Shown here: piece by piece, positions 32,481 through 44,989 of the stretch
How positions within the stretch are numbered: the stretch's first letter is position 1
How the letters are laid out: each line of letters begins with the position of its first letter
Assembly: GCA_021234155.1 (NCBI GenBank)
Contig: JAJEKV010000102.1
Location: 2,292,456-2,356,455, forward strand
Source of the DNA: Isoetes taiwanensis
Lineage: Eukaryota > Streptophyta > Lycopodiopsida > Isoetales > Isoetaceae
DNA: 64,000 nt
Direction: 5' to 3'
The notes under the pieces: model-generated
Seen by the model: only the letters and a program-made list of their open reading frames with translations
What the model was told of the DNA's origin: nothing
Database searches by the model: none
Program-made: the position numbers and the translations under genes

Positions 32481-32689
32481 ATGTTCCAACTACTTTTTTG
32501 ATAGAATAATCTAAGCACATGATGACTATTGAAGTACATCCACAATAAGGCTTCAAAGATGGAGCCCAACCTAAGCAAGTCAACTCAAAGGACTTTTCAA
32601 GTAATACTAATGATATAAAATCAAACTGGATTGCGTGCCTTGAAGCAAAGTAATTATCCATCATGAAGAGTGCAATTTTTTTTCTTTTT

Positions 32690-33600
32690 CCTTTTCTTTT
32701 TTAAATAAATAAAATAAATAAATATTTATTCAAGCCATTTCGGACCCTCAGGTCCATATGACAAACTATACAATCAATCAAGATCCATACTACTTTCCCA
32801 TTTTTCACTATGATTAAACAATTCAATAATATGTGCATGCTCCTTCCATACCTCCTGTAGGTATGAACTACGAATATGAGGAGGAATGTTCAGCAATTCA
32901 GATAAAGTAGTGCCAGAAATGCTATATGTCAATCTAATATGCTCATATGCAAGACATTCTAAAAAAACATATACCTCTGATTCAATCTTCAGATCCATAC
33001 AACTTGGACAAAATCTTTCTTCTCTAGGAGTTCCATACCATCTCCCTGTTTCAATATGAAGTTGGTGTGAGGATGTTCTGAGTTGGAAGATTAACCTTCA
33101 ATTTTTTTTGTCAATATTTGCCATGAGGTTCTTCATATTCTGCTAGGCTATTTACTGTGCTTAGGTAAAAGCCCTTTTTGACCACGTTATCATTACCATC
33201 CATAGTCCACATATGCTGCAAGAACTTTTCTGACATGGCTGCTCTTATTTTACTAAATTTCAAAGTCATAAGCCAGTAATTCCCCCCAGGTTCCAATGAT
33301 TTGCCCATGTATCTACCTATCGAAACTATCCTTTCTCAGATGACTGTCGCATTGTCTGAAAAGGAAGTCGCCACTCTGGTAAAGTGTTGTTAACGTAAGC
33401 AATAGTGCGACATAAAGCTTTAGCTTCAAGCAACAACATACCTACTTCAGCCAATATAATACAATAAGGGGTTTGGGACTTAATCCCTAATTCCTCTATA
33501 ATAAAGTGCATGCTGGACAACCATAAAGCACAAACAACCTTGCTAAACCCCATAGAGCAATTTTTGGAGTTCCCAATCCCAAAAATTATTTATTCGACAT
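32690..33600 (-). mobile_element. LINE G, 3' terminal fragment
   Basis: Minus-strand C-terminal end of a LINE ORF2 with an A-rich tail (32690-32735: AAATAAATA-type repeats, then A/G-rich). Visible: LAEVGMLLLEAKALCRTIAY, KFLQHMWTMDGNDNVVKKGF, then a zinc-binding C-terminus, CPSCMDLKIESEVYVFLECL (C-x2-C...C), LNIPPHIRSSYLQEVWKEH. The start is truncated near 33600. Related to the C-terminal region of LINE I. Confidence 0.75.
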
Positions 33601-33610
33601 GTATGAAGCA

Positions 33611-36600
33611 TTGCGTAGAATAAGAATAAGAATAAGAATGATTTTTTATCGTCCACTGAGGACAATCGGCCTATGGGACCCATATGAGCCGCGAAAGAAA
33701 CTTATTACTGTCCGTTAAAAACCCCTCACTCAAGGGTTTTCGAGGGAAAACCGTGGGCAAGAATAAGAATGTCACAAACCGCATAAGTATACATCAATGT
33801 ATATATACATGTCAAGTGTGCCCGAGACATAGCTGATCTCGCATGTCCATAACCTCCTCGGATCCCCAAAGATCCGCACGGATGCCGCGGCTCAATGTCA
33901 CATGTAACGGCCGGCCGCCCGGACTAACTCAAAGATAGCGTCCGGAATTTGATCATATGCTGGGTAATTTTGAAGGGTATGAGATTCATCCTCAATGACT
34001 CCCATTTGGCAAAGATTGATGAGCTTGTCCCGGCGTGGCTCACCAATCCATCCGCCTCGCCTCAATTCAAGATGATGTGCCCCTCGTATGTAATGGAGGC
34101 AATGAGTCTCAAGGCTTTTCATGGGCAAGTGGGTAATGCCAGTAGCATTGCGGGCCCTCGCTCCAATGTGGGATTTATGTGGTGCTGATAGTGTGTCGCC
34201 TTTGACATGTTCAAGGGCATTGGCCCCAAAGCTTGCCGAGGGAAGCAAGCGCCAAGATATTGCCTCAAGCTATGGCGATCCGCCTCTGCTTGCACATGTA
34301 TGCACCTCGTGTTCCTCGACATTCCATCTAGCCAACCATTGAGCTCTCTTTTCCTCCAAAGAGACCTTTGAGGCGCTATGCCCCATTGCCATGATATAAG
34401 CTTGTTTAGGTAGACGAAGCATCGTCCATATTGACCACCTTCTCCTCGAAATAGATAATGTGGCAATCAAGGGTCTCAAGAGGCAAGAATCCTGCCTCCT
34501 CGCAAAGAGAATTTGATATGGGACCGTGGACTTCACCCCTAGTGCTCGTATTTAAGAAGGCTTTCTCGACCTGCCTCCAAGTCATTCCAAGTAGCAAGTG
34601 ATACTACCGGGCCCCATACTTCCACCCCCGTGATAAAAGGACAGCTCTACTAAGACCTTTGAACAGTGTGACTGATGGGCCCAATCATACAACTCGCTTC
34701 TATGACTATTGTTTTGCATTGCATATAGTGCCTTCCACCGGCCACACTGTAGTCGATGGATGTGTCCCAAAGCATAGTAGAAGGAAACTCCACTCCCAAA
34801 TACTTGTATGTGGATGCAACTTCCACATTCCGCCTTGGTAATCAAGAAGGGGACCTCTACCGACGTGGAAGATGATATGAAACCACCTTAGTCTTGGCCA
34901 AAGTTGACGCCAAGATATCACCGCCAAGGCGTATCGTGTCCGTGGCATCGAGATGTCGCTGTATGTCCGCTGGTGTAAGTTAGAGGTCCACATCATCAAA
35001 GATATATTAACCGGCCCGATGATCTGATTGAGAAGGTGAGCTCCATCGCCTCCATTATCGCCAGCCAGCTCTCCAATTGATCAATGTAAAGCCCAACAAT
35101 GTTGGGGAGAGGGGCATCCCCGACGAACCCCGATACTACTATCAAATGGTTGGCTTGTCCGCCGAAACCAATTCGAGCATCTTTCATATAGCTCGTATTA
35201 ATCGATTCTCGCAGAAATCTACAGAAACCCCGCTTGTTGCGCCTTGCCCATAGTTTTTCCCGAGGCACAGCTGTCAAATGCCTTCGCAAAATCCACAAAG
35301 CAACAATATAGATCCCGATGGCGGTTCCCCCGCCTTCAATCGTAGTTCGCGAACGGAAGATGTGGTCAATGGTTGAGTGCCTGGTCTCAATCCCCGCCTC
35401 GGGTGAGGGCCCGCGACCTCTGCTCTCCCCAAATTTCGGGCCAACCGCTGCTCGAGAATCCCAGCAAGTTAATTTTTGCAAATACCGAACTGACCATGAT
35501 TGTTCGGTAATTGGCTGGGCAAAGCAGGGTCACCCGCCTTATATATGGGAACAACTCGCTATTGGTCCACCGCAAATGAAGCCTTCCCCCGTAATGCCTT
35601 GTTGAACAAGGCGCAAGATCGGTATTATGGACGGCCCCCACCCCACTTAAGCAATTCCCGCCGCATACCATCCAAGTCCGGGCTTTCCCATTGGCAAGAC
35701 GCCAGAAGCCTTGTTCCACGTCCGAACTGGATTTCCAAAGACTAGGCCTCTTGCAAGGGTAATGTCGCATGTGCACCCCGAGGGTCGATAGCTGTTGCAA
35801 GTATTGCCTCCACCGCCGGGAGTGATATTCCCCGTGGGCTGTACCGCTTTCTAAGAACCCTTCGTTAGAAGGTCCCGGGGTGACGCCTGTGAGGTAAAAC
35901 ATTTCCCTTTGATGCGCCGCAATGTACCGGGGCTTTCTTAGCTTTAAGGAAGATGCGGCATCGCCCGACCGCATGTGGGCGCAGCGCTGGTCTCGTGGAC
36001 TTGGCGGAGCCAAGATTTGTGTTCCTTGCACTCGCATCAAACCATTGATTACGGGGGAAGGTTGTGTTCCCGAGGTCTCAAGCTATGGGCGGCTTATCCC
36101 AAAGCACCTCTCTCGGTCGCCGCAGCCCTAAGCACATCACCACCCGCCCGGCTGTTGCTCTAGTGTAGGATATTGCAAAATTTCTGCCAGTCATCTATAA
36201 GCATCCGGGCATAAGCCCCCTCGCGATGTTCATAATCCAATCAGAGCTGAGGCATGTGAGGAGTTGTTGCACCGGGGTTCGCACAACCTCGCCAAGCCAA
36301 CTTCAAGTAAAGTGGTAAGTGGTCCGAGTCGAATCTCATCATCCCGATTAGTTGTTCCCACCGAAAGTGCTTGATGACATGCATATCCTCGCCGTGCACC
36401 AACACATAGTCCACCACACTAGATCCGCCCTGGTTTTCCCCGCCTACAAGTGTTCTTATGGGTGGAAGGCCACCGTCGGCTCATAGCGCCGACCTGACCA
36501 TTGTCATCCGGGATGTCCGTGGGCTAAGCTCCTTCGCAGATGCAACCGAATATATCATCACCATGGGATCAAATCTCATGGGTTGTTCTACCCCTAAGGC

Positions 36601-37200
36601 GCCGCATTGAAGTCTCCAAGGAGTATGACACCGCCTAACCGCTATGCCGGGCCAGATGTCATCATATAGATCGACATAGGGTCCAGCCCATCCACATCCG
36701 AAAGTGGGTGTGATAGAAGTTGCTTTCTCATATGTGGAAAGTAGCAGTCGCCACAAAGAGGGTCTCACATCGTAGCTTTTGCACACGCACCCACAAACCG
36801 GGTTGTGCTTGTCCGTCCCTTGATCAAGGAGATTGATTGTGCTAAGGTTGTTCGGTAGTAGGCAACCCCCATGCCCCCGCTTCCTGTGCAATCATTGAAG
36901 ATTGAGTAGTGCCGTATCCCGGGTAAGTCGGGTATCCCGTCCCCGATGCTCCCATGTTTCCATGAGGAAGATGAGATCCATGTCCGCGGGCAACCGAAGT
37001 TGAGACTATCTCCTTCGCCATGGGAAGCCCCGATAATTCCAAGAGACCATGCGAGGCACAATTCCTATTTGTTGGCAGGGCAGCAGTGGAGATTCGGCAT
37101 GCATTAATGTTAGTAAGGGGTGGGCGAGGTGGAAGCGCGTACCGAGATGTGCGAAAGCAAACGTAAGGTGAGGCAACTTGGGTAGTCCGAGATGCGCGAG
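33611..37200 (-). mobile_element. LINE H, ORF2 and 3' end
   Basis: Minus-strand LINE with a hexanucleotide 3' end (TTCTTA repeats, plus-strand aataag at 33618-33641) instead of a poly(A). 3' UTR 33640-33890. ORF2 order: endonuclease pieces at 37061-36481 (SWNYRGFPW-like start, CGALGVEQPMRFDPM), RT at 36040-34996 (ETRHSTIDHIFRSRT, ILRRHLTAVPREKLWARR, VGLYIDQLESWLA), and a C-terminal zinc-binding end at 34248-33898 (RRDKLINLCQMGVIEDESHT). GC-rich and broken every few hundred bases. Confidence 0.8.
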
Positions 37201-38837
37201 CAAATGTAAGGCGCAGGCAACTTGAGCAGGGCGGTAAACAGAGGCGGCGGCAGGGCCCGGGCCGTGAGGTCAGCTGGAGGATTAGCAAGATTCGTGAGCA
37301 GATTCGGGCGGCTCCTAAAATTTGCATCTTGCCCCGAATCACCCCGCAGCTCCTCCCCGCCCGCAATGCTTTTAACTTTGGCCAACTCTGCTCGCGGGTC
37401 TTCTTGTTGGGCCGGGTCAGGTCTCGGGTCAACATACGTGGCAGTTCCCTTTAGTCGCCACCGCGCAGATGGCCGCTTTCACTTGCGCATCACGATCGCG
37501 GAACGTGACCACTGCGGGCGGTTCGGTGCCGACGCCATGGCGCTCGCCTAATAATGTTTACCGCAGATGGGGAATGTCATTCGAGCAAGAATCAACATTT
37601 GGAGCCGTTAACGAGGTCCTCCCCGCCTTCTTCCCCGGCTGCCAACGCATCACCACATTGTGGTCCGCCTCAACTCTGGAGCCTCCTTCGACCGGTCAAT
37701 CCCGCCTCGGCCAGAGTTGTTTGTTGTCAAGCGGGCATAGGCTGTGGCCTACATTGGGGCGTGGGGTGCATGGAGCGCTTGGGGGTGCAAGACGGCCCCC
37801 CGGCCGACGCCTTTGCGCACTCTTGGGTGGGGACTCCGCCGCGGGCGTGTATAGTGGTTCCTCCTTCCTCGGGGCGGAGCTTAGCTCCCCGCTGAAATTG
37901 TTGCTGCCTTGTCAATTCAATGCGATGCAATCAAGGTAATTGCTCATGAGCATCTGCATTGAGGCGCCTTGCCTTGTTCAAAGAATGGCTGCCCTCACCC
38001 TCAGATCTTCCGGGATCTTGGGCTGCGAGCTATGCCCAGCCGCAGTTTGGTGAGTCCAAGATAGGGTTCATTGCACCCACTTTTGTGTCCTCGAATCCTC
38101 CTTGAAGGGGCTCAATTGTAGGACTACCTCTTCAAAAGCTTAATCCAGACTTTTCGTGATCACAAAGAGTGCCCTCCTCCCTCCGATCGGGCTGGGGCGG
38201 AGATGGTTACCATTGTCTCCTCGCCAACACGCTAAGTTTGTCCCGTCATGGTTTCCATGGCGTGTACAAGGAATCTATGCGGGCCTCGCATGTCAAGAAG
38301 ACTCTTCTTATCCTTCCGCCTTCAGAGTGCACTCAGGCGAAGGCCATCTTCCAGTGTCGATATGGTCTCCATGCCGAAAACATCACTGCTTTTCATTCGC
38401 CACCGCCTCTTTGAGCAATTTGGGTGTGGAGGCCTGATTTCTCCTCGCTAAGCAAGCACTTCGAGCTCAAGGTCTTCCGCCATTGCTTGAACCCGCGCTT
38501 CCCAAAGGCTCCTCAACTACCGGGTTTGGTGGGGGTGAAGCACGGATACGCTTGCCGCTAGGCTAGAGTATCTCATTATATGCCCGCTTAGCTATGCTTG
38601 TTGCACGACTTTGCCCGCTTCTTTTCAGTGTGCACTGGCCAATTTTGCTGTCATCCGGCCTCACATTGGGAATGGCATCTATGTACCCCCCTCAGAAGTT
38701 TTGTCGCCATATTCAAGGCTTAGGTAGAAGGGACCAAGCAGACAGCACCATCCACATGCATATCCGCGGGGTTGGATGAAGGGATGCGTCGTCCGCCTTC
38801 TATCACCGAGTTGCTATGAATACCTGGGTCAATTCTG
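37201..38837 (-). mobile_element. LINE H, probable ORF1 and 5' region
   Basis: GC-rich stretch upstream of the LINE H endonuclease. A minus-strand frame reads EPPAVVTFRDRDAQVKAAI (near 37490-37545), which resembles an RNA-binding fold of LINE ORF1 proteins. The rest gives no consistent frame. Assignment to LINE H rests on position and strand. Confidence 0.45.
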
Positions 38838-39290
38838 GCTGACGCTTTTGTCCGAAAGCCTCCGGCACTTTGATGAGGCACAACCCTTTTACGTTACGTG
38901 ACGCTTCCGCCCGAAAGCTTCCACGCGGTCGGGCAGTGCCAGGCTTCCAAGTGCAAGAAGCAAGTGCAGGTTTTTCACCCCATGTATTCACCTGCCCGTG
39001 TTCAAGTGCATAAATCAAGCGCAAATTCTAGTGCAACCTCCGCCTTTACGTGACGCCATGTCCGAAAAGCCTCCAAGCACTTTGATGACGCATAACCTTC
39101 TCGCCCTTTACAGCACGCCTGCCCCAAAGCTTCCCACGGTCGGCAGCGCGCAGTTTCCAAGTGCAAGAAGTAAGTGCTCTTTTCACCCACAGACACCCTG
39201 CCCTTAAAGTGTTCAAGCATAAATCGCTGCACCTCCAAAGGTAACCTCGCCACCTTACGTGACGCTTTGTCCGAAATGAAAATAAGCAAT
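38838..39290. repeat. About 212-bp tandem repeat
   Basis: The word 'tgtccgaaa(a)gcctcc..gcactttgatga' occurs at about 38848 and 39060, and 'gctttgtccgaaatg' near 39263, giving two full units of about 212 bp. Shared internal words include 'ttccaagtgcaagaagyaagtgc' and 'gtgttcaagyataaatc'. Position upstream of LINE H would suit repeated promoter units of a LINE 5' UTR. Confidence 0.7.
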
Positions 39291-39399
39291 GGTTCTTCCC
39301 CTTACATGCACACCCCGCAAGGCTTCAAAGATGTAGATGCTTTAAGCCAAGGTGATTGGATGGTATCACACCCTCCTCTGAATCCGCCTTTAAAATTGG

Positions 39400-40320
39400 G
39401 TTGCAAAAACTTGTTGTTTTCTCCTCTCAGATCTTAAGCAAATGTGTACAAACCATATGTCTTTATAATCATCACAGAACAAGAATTCCAATGATATGCA
39501 TTGCTCCCAAAACAGAGCTGCAGATCAATAGATATGAAGAAAAGTATATAGTGCTGAAAAATCGAACAATGGAAACCCTAAAGCCAGCACTGAAAATCTG
39601 TTGTTTTTGCTCAGAAATCCTGTCTAAACATTAGCAACATAAAATATCTTTGAAAGAACTCTGAGAGAGCTTTCTAAAGATATAAATTTCATGAGAAACC
39701 AAGTCACAGAGAAAGAGATATGAACAAAAATGTAATATGAACCACAAAGTGGTGGTGCAGGCTGTAAATCTGTGTTTTTGCTATGGAAACACCATTCAAA
39801 CACATGCAAATCACATACCTTCAGAAAGATCACTGAGGGAGCTTTCCAACGTGACAAATTTCAGCTGAAACGGAGTTAAAATCCGCCAGATACGATAGAA
39901 AATATGTGGACAATACCACGAGCACTGCAGGGTTTTTTGTGCCCTCGATTTGCAGCCAGAAAGTTCGAGTTTTTGCAGAGGAAAAATTATTGAAAACATA
40001 TAAAAATTACATACCAATAGGAAGAAATCTGAGATGACTTTCCAACGCAATAAATTTCAGCAGAAACGGAGTTCTTGATCTCCAGATATGATCAAAAGTG
40101 TTTGGGCAGCACCAGCAGCACTTCAGGGTTTTTTGGGATCCCAATTTGCAGCCCGAAAATCTGTGTTTCTGATGTAAAATAATCAGTGAAACATATGCAA
40201 ATCACATATCGATAGAAGGAACTCTGAGATGGCTTTCCAACACAACAGATTGCGGCTGAAACGCACTTTCAGATCTCCAGTTATGATTGAAAACGTGTGA
40301 CCGGCTTTCAGGGCGCCTAG
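39400..40320. repeat. About 190-bp tandem repeat, four to five units
   Basis: The phrase 'ctgagrtggctttccaacrcaa' recurs at about 39663, 39831, 40030 and 40223 (spacing 168-199 bp), with linked words 'cagggttttttg', 'tttgcagcc' and 'atgcaaatcacatac'. An older unit may start near 39400. The block ends where LINE I C-terminal sequence begins. Confidence 0.75.
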
Positions 40321-40321
40321 G

Positions 40322-40457
40322 GTTTCAGAGAACTAGCATATACTCCACCAGAGAGACCTAAGACCACCAGATGCTCTTTTACATGCTCCTGAACTCCATC
40401 TATAATTGTTAGTTATTTCAATACCTAGGTACTTATATTCACTGACTTGTTCCAATG
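40322..40457 (-). mobile_element. LINE I, fragment downstream of RT
   Basis: Minus-strand frame EQVSEYKYLGIEITNNYRWS followed by GACKRASGG, the block that follows FADD RT in this LINE family. It directly continues the RT frame interrupted at 53537, so element C split this LINE. Truncated at about 40322 by the tandem repeats. Confidence 0.85.
40453..40457. repeat. Target site duplication of element C (left, CAATG)
   Basis: Identical to 53537-53541. Confidence 0.93.
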
Positions 40458-41993
40458 TGTGACGTCCCCTACTCGTATACGGTGCACTCACCGTACACAA
40501 ACAGGAGTTCTTCCCCCACACCAGCTCCATGCTGATACAGGGCCCTCCACATATCACTGCACCCGTAACGAGTCTCAGTGGGGAGAGTGAAGGTGTCATT
40601 CTACCCCGTCTCCCTCAGGGCCTACCTAGCTGCGGAAGCGTAAACATACATGTCAGTAGCACATACATCATCATCCTGCGACCATCTCGAAGGATGGTCC
40701 TCCTCATATCTGCATAGACAAAGATCAGCACATCACATAGGGGATCCTACCCAAGGCTCGGACTCAAAGGATGACCGACGCTTGGGTCTCCGTGAGTTCG
40801 CTACCCAGAATTCATGGCAATGGATTTGGGCGGCATAAGAACATGGCATAGGGTTGTCCACTCCATCCGCCCCTCCCCGTGCACACTTTGCGAGTAGGCT
40901 GAAAAGTGCTCGGGACCTGGATCAGAGTTCACACGGATGCATAGCCGAAGGGCTATTCCCCGGGTCTCATCCTCCCGGTTCGATGGGGCAGGTAGGGATC
41001 ACCCCTCCGCAGATCTACATGCTAACTCAAGGTGACTAGAGGGCCACCCTCGTGATTCGAAACCCACCGGAAAGTGTACCCCACTTCACCTGCACGAGCC
41101 CATGCCTTACCCGCACTCGGTAAGCCATCAGACCTAGTCACAATGATCCCCGTAGGCTTTACACACCGGGGATCGCTCAAGAGTCGACATGAATCTCCTT
41201 CTTAGCCGCCTGGCCCCTTCACCCACAAACTGTGTGTGGCTCTTGACACAGCCGAATCTACAAGGTGCTAGAGAGGCTACTCTAGGAGCATCAACTACAA
41301 GCTTTAGGGCCTCTACCCCCTTCCCAATACAAGGAGTTCACAGAGATACATCATCCAAATACATCATGTAAGAACCAAAGAACTAGATCTAATCATAGAG
41401 TTAGGTTCTTTAGTTAGTGTTCGAGATCTAAGATCTAGATAGTTATTATGGGCAATTTAATAGTCTAAACCTACCGATTCTATGACTAGAAGACGGTTTA
41501 AGCCATTAAATTGACCAAACACCTGATCCTTGAGTGGCTCCTCCTGACCGAGTTCAACCATCCCCGCCGAGCCGATCGAATCAGTGGAAACTGATGGCAA
41601 TTGGGCAAGCTGCTCGAGGCGGTTTTGGCCTCTGGGCAGCCAAAACTGAGCTCTAAAACCCTAAGGACGAAAACTAGCAAGCTAGGGTTTTCCTACCCTA
41701 AATAGACATGGGGTTTAGGCTAGGGGTTTCCATTGCCCAATTTGGCATGTGGGATAATTGAAAGGCCCCACTTGCCTTTAGTGGCTAGGTGGCAAAATAT
41801 GCCAACATGGAAAGGTGTGCTCATTAATGTGCACATGTGCACATTAATAATATATGAACACTCCTAGTAAGTTGCCCCCTAGGGCTACTTACCCGCTATC
41901 CGTTGGCGTACATCGCCAATCGGTGGCGCGGTACGCTATGCGACGTGGCGCATAAATGTACGCCCCGGAGCGATACCGTGGCGGAACGTCACA
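40458..41993 (-). repeat. 3' LTR of element C
   Basis: 1536 bp, TGTGACGTCCCC...GGAACGTCACA on the plus strand, with 8-bp inverted termini. Confidence 0.93.
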
Positions 41994-42032
41994 TTCTCCC
42001 CACCTTGAAATGATGTTTGTCCCGGCAAGATC
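41994..42032 (-). promoter_or_regulatory. Polypurine tract of element C with degraded hairpin
   Basis: Minus-strand ttcaaggtggggagaa (41994-42009). The hairpin found upstream of it in A, B and E is recognisable but damaged (gatcttgccgggacaaacatc, 42012-42032). Confidence 0.8.
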
Positions 42033-42861
42033 GTGGGTCTCCCCACCTTGGGATCTTCCTAACCCGCAACCCGCAATCAACGTGATGCCTACAATATAAT
42101 CTTTATACATTTATCACGATTACTCTAAGGTAATTATTTTTAGAACATTATTACGTCATTATATTATGAAATACTTATCAATTCATAACACCATTAACAA
42201 GTTATTCACTATCTTAAGTTAGACAAAATTTCAACATTTCATATCTATAATTATTGTCCGAGGTACTCTTCATTCCTTGCAACACATTCCAACAAAACTT
42301 GTGTTGCAAGTCTTCTGAGTTCTCGACCTCCTTGCCCCCCGGAGCGCTCTCGGCTGCGGGTCGACACTACGTTAGTACCGCTTTTAATTATTTAATAAAT
42401 TTTGGTTATATGGTGACCAACCCACCTATCTACATGAATGCATGGCTAATCTCCCGGTGTAGGAAGAGGATGAATCTTCCATAATGGCCGTGGAGACAGC
42501 GCCTATATGCCTATATGCCACTCATGCCTACACCTCTAGTTGCCCAGCGTGGAGGATATCCTTCTCGCGTGGGGGGCGTGAAGGATGGATTCCTCCTATC
42601 AAAACATATATGGGGCTACAGGTGCTTTCCCTATCAATGCATTCCTTAATGACCTCTTTTCTCTCGAGGTCGCTCTACTTCCAAATGGGACGTAAGTAGA
42701 CTTTCTAATCTACCTTCCACTCGCCCAAGCGGAAACGCGGTCATGCCTACATTGACATTACACCACGCCCTAGAGATCACCGTAGTGGTCCCATCATCGG
42801 TGACAACGCATGCGACCCATACCAAGCATAGGTTGCATGCGTAGATTAATCTATACAAGAA
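42033..42861 (-). other. Element C 3' untranslated region
   Basis: Homologous to 6127-6935 in element B. No coding potential seen. Confidence 0.6.
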
Positions 42862-44435
42862 TTAACCTACACAAATCGACATGCCTGAGCCGATTTCTTC
42901 GGAGATGACCTTGCCGTCCCATTGCTCCATAAATTGTGGGTACTGCTTTACTAGATCTTTCTTAAGTACCCACGTGGCGTCTTCCACTGGTAAGTGTTTC
43001 CACTTGACCAAATACTGGAGGAATTCCGACCTCCTTGTCTTCTTAAAAGCTTTATCAAGAATCATTTCTGGAATTATTTCCAGCTGCTCCTCCGTCATTT
43101 CCAACAACGTTGGAGTGTCCAAGACTTCGTCTGGATTTGGAGTATGCTTCTTCAACAAACTCACGTGGAAGACCTTATGAATCTTTAGGTGTGCTGGCAA
43201 TTCCAACTTGTAGGATTGATTACCTACTCTCTTGATTATTCTGAAGGGTCCAGCCCACCTTGGAGCAAGCTTCTTGCAATTCCCAATCCTGAGCTTTGCC
43301 TGCTTTACCTTGATCTTGAGCCAAACATCATCTCCAACTTTGAACTCTCTGACTGTTCGATGCTTGTCGGCGATGCTCTTCTGACGACTTCTTGCCGCTA
43401 GCAGATAACCTCGAACTTCTTCCACGAGCTGCTGCATATCGGCCAACATCTCTTTGCGAAACTTCTACTTTTGACACGGGGTTGTGCCAAGTGTCCGGAG
43501 TTAAACAGCGATAGCCATAATTGATCATAAATGGCGACATCGGGACGATTCACTGCTTAATGCTATTGTATGCAAACTCCACCAAGTGAATGAATTCTTC
43601 CCACATACTTTGCTTATTCCGCACATAGTTTCAGTAGCATGTCTTCTAAGATCCCGTTGGTCCGGGCCCCGCTTGGCCATCCGTCCGAGGATGATACGCC
43701 GTGCTCATGGATAGCTTGGTCCGAATCGCCGCCAAAGAGGTCTTGCCAAAAGGCACTCATGAACTTCGGATCTCATCTGGAGATAATCTCCCTTGGCATG
43801 CCATGAAGCCTGAAGATCTCTTTGGTGAAGAGCTTTGCTGTATCCATAGCTGTATCTGTGGTCCTGCAAGGCACAAAATGTGCCATCTTCGACAACTTGT
43901 CGACCACTACCATCAAGGCATCCTTGCCTCTCGCATTCTTGGGAGTCCCGTGATGAAATCCATGTTGATGACCTCCCACTTAGCGTTTGGCACCGCTAAT
44001 GGCTCTAATGCCCCGAATTGCTGTTCCGCCTTCGTCTGCTGGCATAGCTGACATTCTTTGATGTAGCGAGCTATTTGCTTCTTCATTCCTGGCCAATAAT
44101 AGCTGCCAAGCGACTTTGAAATATGTTTTCATGAATCCCGCATGGCCAGCTATTGGGCTGTTGTGTGCGTCATGGAGGATCAACTTCCTTACACCTGATG
44201 ATTCGGCACTACAACTTGTTCTTATGGTATAACAGGTTGCCTTCCTTTTTTTTATAATGCTTGAAGGCCTCCCGCTCTTTATCCGTTCTAGCCTCCTTAG
44301 AGAGGCTTGCCCATACCTCCCCGAAATCCACATCCGTTGGCAAGGACTCTTCAATCTTCTTACCAAAGTCGCCGAGAGGCGTTGAAATTGCGCTGCAATG
44401 CACTCTAGTTGTCGTCGGGTGCCTTGAAAGCGCAT
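42862..44435 (-). pseudogene. pol: Element C integrase and chromodomain
   Basis: Minus strand. Zinc domain HDAHNSPIAGHAGFMKTYFK (about 44190-44130) and CQ-type second half in a shifted frame; integrase core with NARGKDALMVVVDKLSKMAH (43940-43880), LHGMPREIIS (43800); a 195-codon open frame (43449-42862) carries the C-terminal module (QAKLRIGNCKKLAPRWAGPF, HKVFHVSLLKKHTPN) and a chromodomain (SEFLQYLVKWKHLPVEDATW, VLKKDLVKQYPQFMEQWDG), stop TAA at 42862-42864. The chromodomain half is intact. Frameshifts fall near 43330-43560 and 43980-44200. Confidence 0.93.
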
Positions 44436-44439
44436 CTGC

Positions 44440-44730
44440 TACCACATTGAGCTTCCCGGCTTGTAGACTATGTCAAAGTCATATTCTTCGAGGAACTCCA
44501 TCCATCTCCGCTGCCTCTCAAGATTAAGGTGTGGTTGCGAATACATATTGGAGGCTCATGGTCGGTATCCAATTGGAACTTCCTTCCCAAGAGATAGTGC
44601 CTCCATATTCTTAATGCCCCGACAACCGCAAGCAACTCCCTGATCGTGCGTTGGGTAGCGCGTCTACCGGCGTCGTTCATCTTCCTGAATCATACGCTAC
44701 CACACGTTCTTCTTGCATAAGCCTTTGCAC
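44440..44730 (-). pseudogene. pol: Element C RNase H
   Basis: RTIRELLAVVGALRIWRHYL (catalytic Glu) and GRKFQLDTDHEPP, followed in the next frame by NMVADALSRHP near 44450, which closes the RNase H domain. It removes RNA from the RNA/DNA hybrid. Two frame changes. Confidence 0.88.
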
Positions 44731-44989
44731 ACAGCTATCTTACTAGCGTGACCAAGGCTGCAAAGCTTATCCTTCTCCTGTCCGCAGGGTTAAGACCGGG
44801 CTGTTGTTAAAGCTTCCTTCAACAATTCAAACCCCTTTTGGGCTTTCTTGTGCCAATGCTCTACCCAATCTTTCACCTTCTACGCCCTCGTTAGGTCTGT
44901 TAACTTGGGCTGCTATCTTAGCAAAGTTCTTCTACGAACTTCCCCAGTACCGCTAGACCGAGAAAACTTCACCTCGCGTGCACATTCTT

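Noticed and set aside
35975-39207. Many 60-150-residue frames on both strands in the GC-rich LINE H region
   Set aside because: High GC leaves few stops by chance; only frames with endonuclease, RT, zinc-finger or ORF1-like words were kept.
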